From NCBI RefSeq assembly GCF_003268675.1, contig NZ_CP029378.1, positions 4,216,001-4,280,000 on the forward strand: DNA of 64,000 nucleotides. Reading direction: 5' to 3'. Of this stretch, positions 61,071 through 64,000 are shown in pieces (within the stretch, counting starts at the first letter, position 1; each line of letters opens with the position of its first letter). Below the pieces are notes generated by a model. The model was not told the DNA's origin, made no database searches, and saw nothing but the letters and a program-made list of their open reading frames with translations. This stretch comes from Streptomyces bacillaris (GTDB taxonomy: Bacteria; Actinomycetota; Actinomycetes; Streptomycetales; Streptomycetaceae). The translations under genes and the position numbers were made by a program.

Positions 61071-61865
61071 GTGAGCAGCAGCGAAGAGAACGTCAGGCTG
61101 AGTGCCGGAGACGCCGAGTTGACCGTCCATCCCGCCCACGGCTGCCGGATCGGCAGTCTGCGGATCGGCTCCACCGAGCTGCTGCGCCAGGGCGAGCGGT
61201 ACGGCTGCTTCCCGATGGTGCCCTGGTGCGGGCGGACCGGGTACGGGGAGTTCCGCAACGGCGACGTCACCCACCAACTGCCCCTGAACTCCCCGCCGCA
61301 CGCCATCCACGGCACCGGCCGGGACACCACCTGGCGGACCGCCCACGTGGAGAAGGCGCAGGCGGCCTTCTACTACGACCTCGCCGAGCCCTGGCCGTAC
61401 GAGGGCCGGGTGACCCAGACCTTCGAGCTGACCGAGGACACGCTGACCCTCGCCCTCGCCGTGGAGACGTACGGCACCTCCTTCCCGGCCCAGGCCGGCT
61501 GGCACCCCTGGTTCCACCGCAGCCTCGGCGGCCAGGACGCCCGGCTCTCCTTCGACGCCGGCTGGCAGGAGGGGCGGGGGGACGACCACCTGCCGACCGG
61601 GCGGCGCATCGACCCCGTACCGGGTCCGTGGGACGACTGCTTCGGGATGCCCGACGGTGTGGACGTGACGCTCACCTGGCCGGAGCAGCTGGAGCTGACG
61701 GTGAAGAGCCGCAGCGAGTGGGTCGTGATCTACGACGAGCAGGACGAGGCGATCTGTGTCGAGCCGCAGTCCGGGCCGCCGAACGGGCTGAACACCGCGC
61801 CCCGGCTGGTCACCCCGATCGACCCGCTGGAGATCACGACGACCTGGAGCTGGACGCGGCTCTGA
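61071..61865 (+). CDS. Aldose 1-epimerase family protein
   Basis: A 264-residue galactose mutarotase-like protein. FPMVPWCGRTGYGEFRNGD, NSPPHAIHGTGRDTTW and GWHPWFHRSLGG carry the family His residues, and EPQSGPPNGLN resembles the catalytic Glu region. It interconverts anomers of a sugar, unknown. GTG 61071 lies 34 bases after the SRPBCC gene stop. pyrE follows about 100 bases later. Confidence 0.88.
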   Translation: MSSSEENVRLSAGDAELTVHPAHGCRIGSLRIGSTELLRQGERYGCFPMVPWCGRTGYGEFRNGDVTHQLPLNSPPHAIHGTGRDTTWRTAHVEKAQAAFYYDLAEPWPYEGRVTQTFELTEDTLTLALAVETYGTSFPAQAGWHPWFHRSLGGQDARLSFDAGWQEGRGDDHLPTGRRIDPVPGPWDDCFGMPDGVDVTLTWPEQLELTVKSRSEWVVIYDEQDEAICVEPQSGPPNGLNTAPRLVTPIDPLEITTTWSWTRL

Positions 61866-61874
61866 GGTTCGGTC

Positions 61875-61926
61875 CCGGGGCGCGGCTCCGAGGCTGGGCT
61901 CCGGGGCGCGGCTTCGAGGCTCGGCT
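61875..61926. repeat. Two tandem 26-base units
   Basis: Units at 61875-61900 and 61901-61926 differ at two positions. A third partial unit may follow. They lie between the epimerase gene and pyrE. Confidence 0.8.
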
Positions 61927-61961
61927 CGGGGCCGGGGGCCGTACCGCTTACCCTCGTGACC

Positions 61962-62501
61962 ATGACTGACGTACGCGCTGAGCTGCTCCAGCAGATCAAG
62001 GACAAGGCCGTGGTGCACGGCAAGGTGACCCTCTCCTCGGGTCTGGAAGCCGACTGGTACATCGACCTGCGCCGGATCACGCTGGACGGCAAGGCCGCGC
62101 CGCTGGTCGGCCAGGCCATGCTGGACGCCACCGCCGAGCTGGACTACGACTGCGTGGGCGGGCTGACGCTCGGCGCCGACCCGGTCGCCACCTCGATGCT
62201 GCACGCCTCCGCCGCGCGCGGGCAGAGCCTGGACGCGTTCGTCGTCCGCAAGGCGCAGAAGGCCCACGGGATGCAGCGCCGGATCGAGGGCACGGACGTG
62301 AAGGGCCGCCGCTGCCTGGTCGTCGAGGACACCTCCACCACCGGTGGTTCGCCGCTGACCGCCGTCGAGGCCGTACGGGAGGCGGGCGGCGAGGTCGTCG
62401 CCGTCGCCGTGATCGTCGAGCGCGGTGCCGCCCCGGCCATCGCGGAGGCCGGTCTGCCGTACGTCCAGGTCTACTCGGTGGCCGACCTCGGCCTGGCCTG
62501 A
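61962..62501 (+). CDS. pyrE: Orotate phosphoribosyltransferase
   Basis: A 179-residue enzyme making OMP from orotate and PRPP in pyrimidine synthesis. Motifs are GKVTLSSGLEADWYIDLRRI, GGLTLGADPVA, FVVRKAQKAHG and the PRPP loop CLVVEDTSTTGGS. ATG 61962 was chosen over GTG 61956. The length is normal. Confidence 0.95.
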   Translation: MTDVRAELLQQIKDKAVVHGKVTLSSGLEADWYIDLRRITLDGKAAPLVGQAMLDATAELDYDCVGGLTLGADPVATSMLHASAARGQSLDAFVVRKAQKAHGMQRRIEGTDVKGRRCLVVEDTSTTGGSPLTAVEAVREAGGEVVAVAVIVERGAAPAIAEAGLPYVQVYSVADLGLA

Positions 62502-62523
62502 GCCATATCGGGCGGACCCGACG

Positions 62524-62537
62524 GTTTCACGTGAAAC
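62524..62537. other. parS centromere-like site
   Basis: GTTTCACGTGAAAC is a perfect 14-base palindrome, the core of the Streptomyces parS consensus bound by ParB. It lies between pyrE and fba. parS sites cluster on either side of oriC, so this region is probably in the origin-proximal part of the chromosome. Confidence 0.85.
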
Positions 62538-62653
62538 AGGGTCCGCCGGGTGGAGCCGGATGGAGAGTCTGGGAAGATGGGGGCGACGATGACGTCGCCC
62601 CCAGGTCAGGGACTCCACAGCCTGCACATCCGCACATTCCAAGGAGCGGTCAG

Positions 62654-63685
62654 ATGCCCATCGCAACCCCCGAGGCTTACGCCGAGATGCTCGACCGGGC
62701 CAAGGCGGGCAAGTTCGCCTACCCGGCCATCAACGTCACCTCGACGCAGACCCTGCACGCGGCCCTGCGCGGCTTCGCGGAGGCAGAGAGCGACGGCATC
62801 GTCCAGATCTCCACGGGCGGTGCGGAGTTCCTGGGCGGCCAGTACAACAAGGACATGGTGACGGGCGCGGTCGCCCTGGCCGAGTTCGCGCACATCGTCG
62901 CCGCCAAGTACGACGTCACGGTCGCGCTCCACACCGACCACTGCCCCAAGGACAAGCTGGACGGTTACGTACGTCCGCTGCTCGCCGTCTCCGCCGAGCG
63001 CGTCGCCAAGGGCCTGAACCCGCTGTTCCAGTCCCACATGTGGGATGGCTCGGCCGAGACCCTCGCGGACAACCTGGCCATCGGCCAGGAGCTGCTGGCC
63101 CAGGCCGCCGCCGCCAAGATCATCCTTGAGGTCGAGATCACCCCGACCGGCGGCGAGGAGGACGGTGTCACGCACGAGATCAACGACGAGCTGTACACCA
63201 CCGTCGAGGACGCGCTGCGCACCGCCGAGGCGCTCGGCCTGGGCGAGAAGGGCCGCTACCTGCTGGCCGCCTCCTTCGGCAACGTCCACGGCGTCTACAA
63301 GCCGGGCAACGTCGTGCTCCGCCCCGAGCTGCTGAAGGACCTCCAGGCGGGCGTCTCGGAGAAGTACGGCAAGCCGGCCGGCAGCCAGCCGTTCGACTTC
63401 GTCTTCCACGGCGGCTCCGGCTCCACTGCCGAGGAGATCGCCACCGCGCTGGAGAACGGCGTCGTGAAGATGAACCTCGACACCGACACCCAGTACGCCT
63501 TCACCCGCCCGGTCGCGGACCACATGTTCCGCAACTACGACGGTGTCCTGAAGGTCGACGGCGAGGTCGGCAACAAGAAGACCTACGACCCCCGCACCTG
63601 GGGCAAGGCCGCCGAGGCGGGCATGGCCGTGCGCGTCACCGAGGCGTGCGCGAACCTGCGCTCCACCGGCACGAAGCTGAAGTAG
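62654..63685 (+). CDS. fba: Class II fructose-bisphosphate aldolase
   Basis: A 343-residue zinc aldolase of glycolysis/gluconeogenesis. MPIATPEAYAEMLDRAKAG, VALHTDHCPKDKLDGYVRP (zinc His and catalytic Asp), EVEITPTGGEEDGV, LLAASFGNVHGVYKPG and DFVFHGGSGS are all present. ATG 62654 has AAGGAG upstream; the frame is open further 5'. Monocistronic, with a terminator after it. Confidence 0.96.
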   Translation: MPIATPEAYAEMLDRAKAGKFAYPAINVTSTQTLHAALRGFAEAESDGIVQISTGGAEFLGGQYNKDMVTGAVALAEFAHIVAAKYDVTVALHTDHCPKDKLDGYVRPLLAVSAERVAKGLNPLFQSHMWDGSAETLADNLAIGQELLAQAAAAKIILEVEITPTGGEEDGVTHEINDELYTTVEDALRTAEALGLGEKGRYLLAASFGNVHGVYKPGNVVLRPELLKDLQAGVSEKYGKPAGSQPFDFVFHGGSGSTAEEIATALENGVVKMNLDTDTQYAFTRPVADHMFRNYDGVLKVDGEVGNKKTYDPRTWGKAAEAGMAVRVTEACANLRSTGTKLK

Positions 63686-63719
63686 CCACACCGGCAGTTC
63701 GGTACGGATGTACGGCGTC

Positions 63720-63750
63720 GGGCCCGGTTCCCCTCCAGGGGGCCGGGCCC
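63720..63750 (+). terminator. Terminator after fba
   Basis: Arms gggcccgg (63720-63727) and ccgggccc (63743-63750), with an inner cccc/gggg pair. It lies 35 bases past the stop. Confidence 0.7.
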
Positions 63751-63789
63751 GTTGCCGTGCCGAGTGAACGAGAGCAAGGAGGGCCGCTC

Positions 63790-64000
63790 GTGGCCGCGCT
63801 GTACGACTTCGACACCGCCGTCGACCGCCGGGGCACCTGGTGCGTCCAGTGGGACGGGGTCGCGGACCGGTTCGGGGTCGACGGGCTGCTGCCCTTCACC
63901 ATCTCCGACATGGACTTCACCACCGCTCCCGAGGTGCTGGCCGCGCTGCGGGACCGGCTGGACCACGGCGTCTTCGGCTACACCACCTGGAAGCAGGACG
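63790..64000 (+). CDS. MalY/PatB-type aminotransferase, partial at window end
   Basis: The first 70 codons of a C-S lyase/aminotransferase: YDFDTAVDRRGTWCVQWDG, LLPFTISDMDFTTAPEV and FGYTTWK are typical of cystathionine beta-lyases of the MalY group. GTG 63790 has AAGGAGGG upstream. The rest lies outside the window, so the catalytic Lys cannot be seen. Confidence 0.85.
   Translation, partial: MAALYDFDTAVDRRGTWCVQWDGVADRFGVDGLLPFTISDMDFTTAPEVLAALRDRLDHGVFGYTTWKQD

Overview
The window reads as the chromosome of a Streptomyces or a close relative. Coding sequence is GC-rich, GTG starts are frequent, genes often overlap by ATGA or GTGA, and the dnaK-grpE-dnaJ-hspR operon and clpB both carry HspR (HAIR) operators. 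The block dcd, EtfD-like Fe-S protein, dnaK operon, clpB, pyrE, fba has a gene order I recall from Streptomyces core chromosomes. A perfect parS-type palindrome lies just upstream of fba.

Bases 1 to about 36,050 are an accessory region stacked against a tRNA-Gly(CCC) gene at 36050..36120 (minus strand). The 3' part of this tRNA is repeated in the same orientation at 2639, 9609, 12987, 14429 (shortened) and 15454. Every copy is preceded by its own perfectly paired terminator hairpin. Four copies are followed by a conserved arm of about 128 bases ending in two GGGCACG motifs. These repeats cut the region into units: (A) 2639-9608, a type VII-style Rhs polymorphic toxin locus with a candidate immunity gene; (B) 9609-12986, a permease/ATPase/TetR operon with an operator-like inverted repeat and the decayed C-terminus of an integrase; (C) 12987-14428, a short DNA-binding-like protein overlapping a gene of unknown function; (D) 14429-15453, one HEPN-like protein; (E) 15454-36049, a 20.6 kb mobilizable element with integrase, excisionase, XRE regulator, DUF3631 ATPase, DUF2637 membrane protein, MobC-like protein and relaxase. 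Units A to D have no intact integrase, so they look like passive cassettes that the integrase of E could recognise.

The cargo of E looks like defence or nucleotide biology. It has a PIN-like nuclease divergent from an AT-richer P-loop ATPase. It also has a six-gene minus-strand run: XRE/TPR regulator, two small proteins, a SIR2-like protein, a UDP-glucose dehydrogenase and a MazG-like protein. Divergent from the regulator is an NAD(P)-dependent oxidoreductase. A decayed second copy of that oxidoreductase and its promoter region sits outside the left end of the array (about 1664-2557), next to fragments of a kinase/ABC ATPase fusion and an ECF sigma factor.

Bases 36,121-64,000 are core genes: a small zinc-ribbon protein, dcd, a phosphoribosyltransferase, a proline/glycine-rich Yip1-like membrane protein, an IS701-family insertion with CTAG target duplication, an EtfD-like Fe-S protein, a frameshifted sugar transferase, dnaK-grpE-dnaJ-hspR, two paralogous LuxR-type regulators with a small exported peptide and a Rieske-like remnant, a PPOX/F420 protein, clpB, YbjN, an aminotransferase, DUF2617, a membrane-fused spermidine synthase-like protein, an SRPBCC protein, an aldose epimerase, pyrE, fba and the start of a MalY-type lyase.
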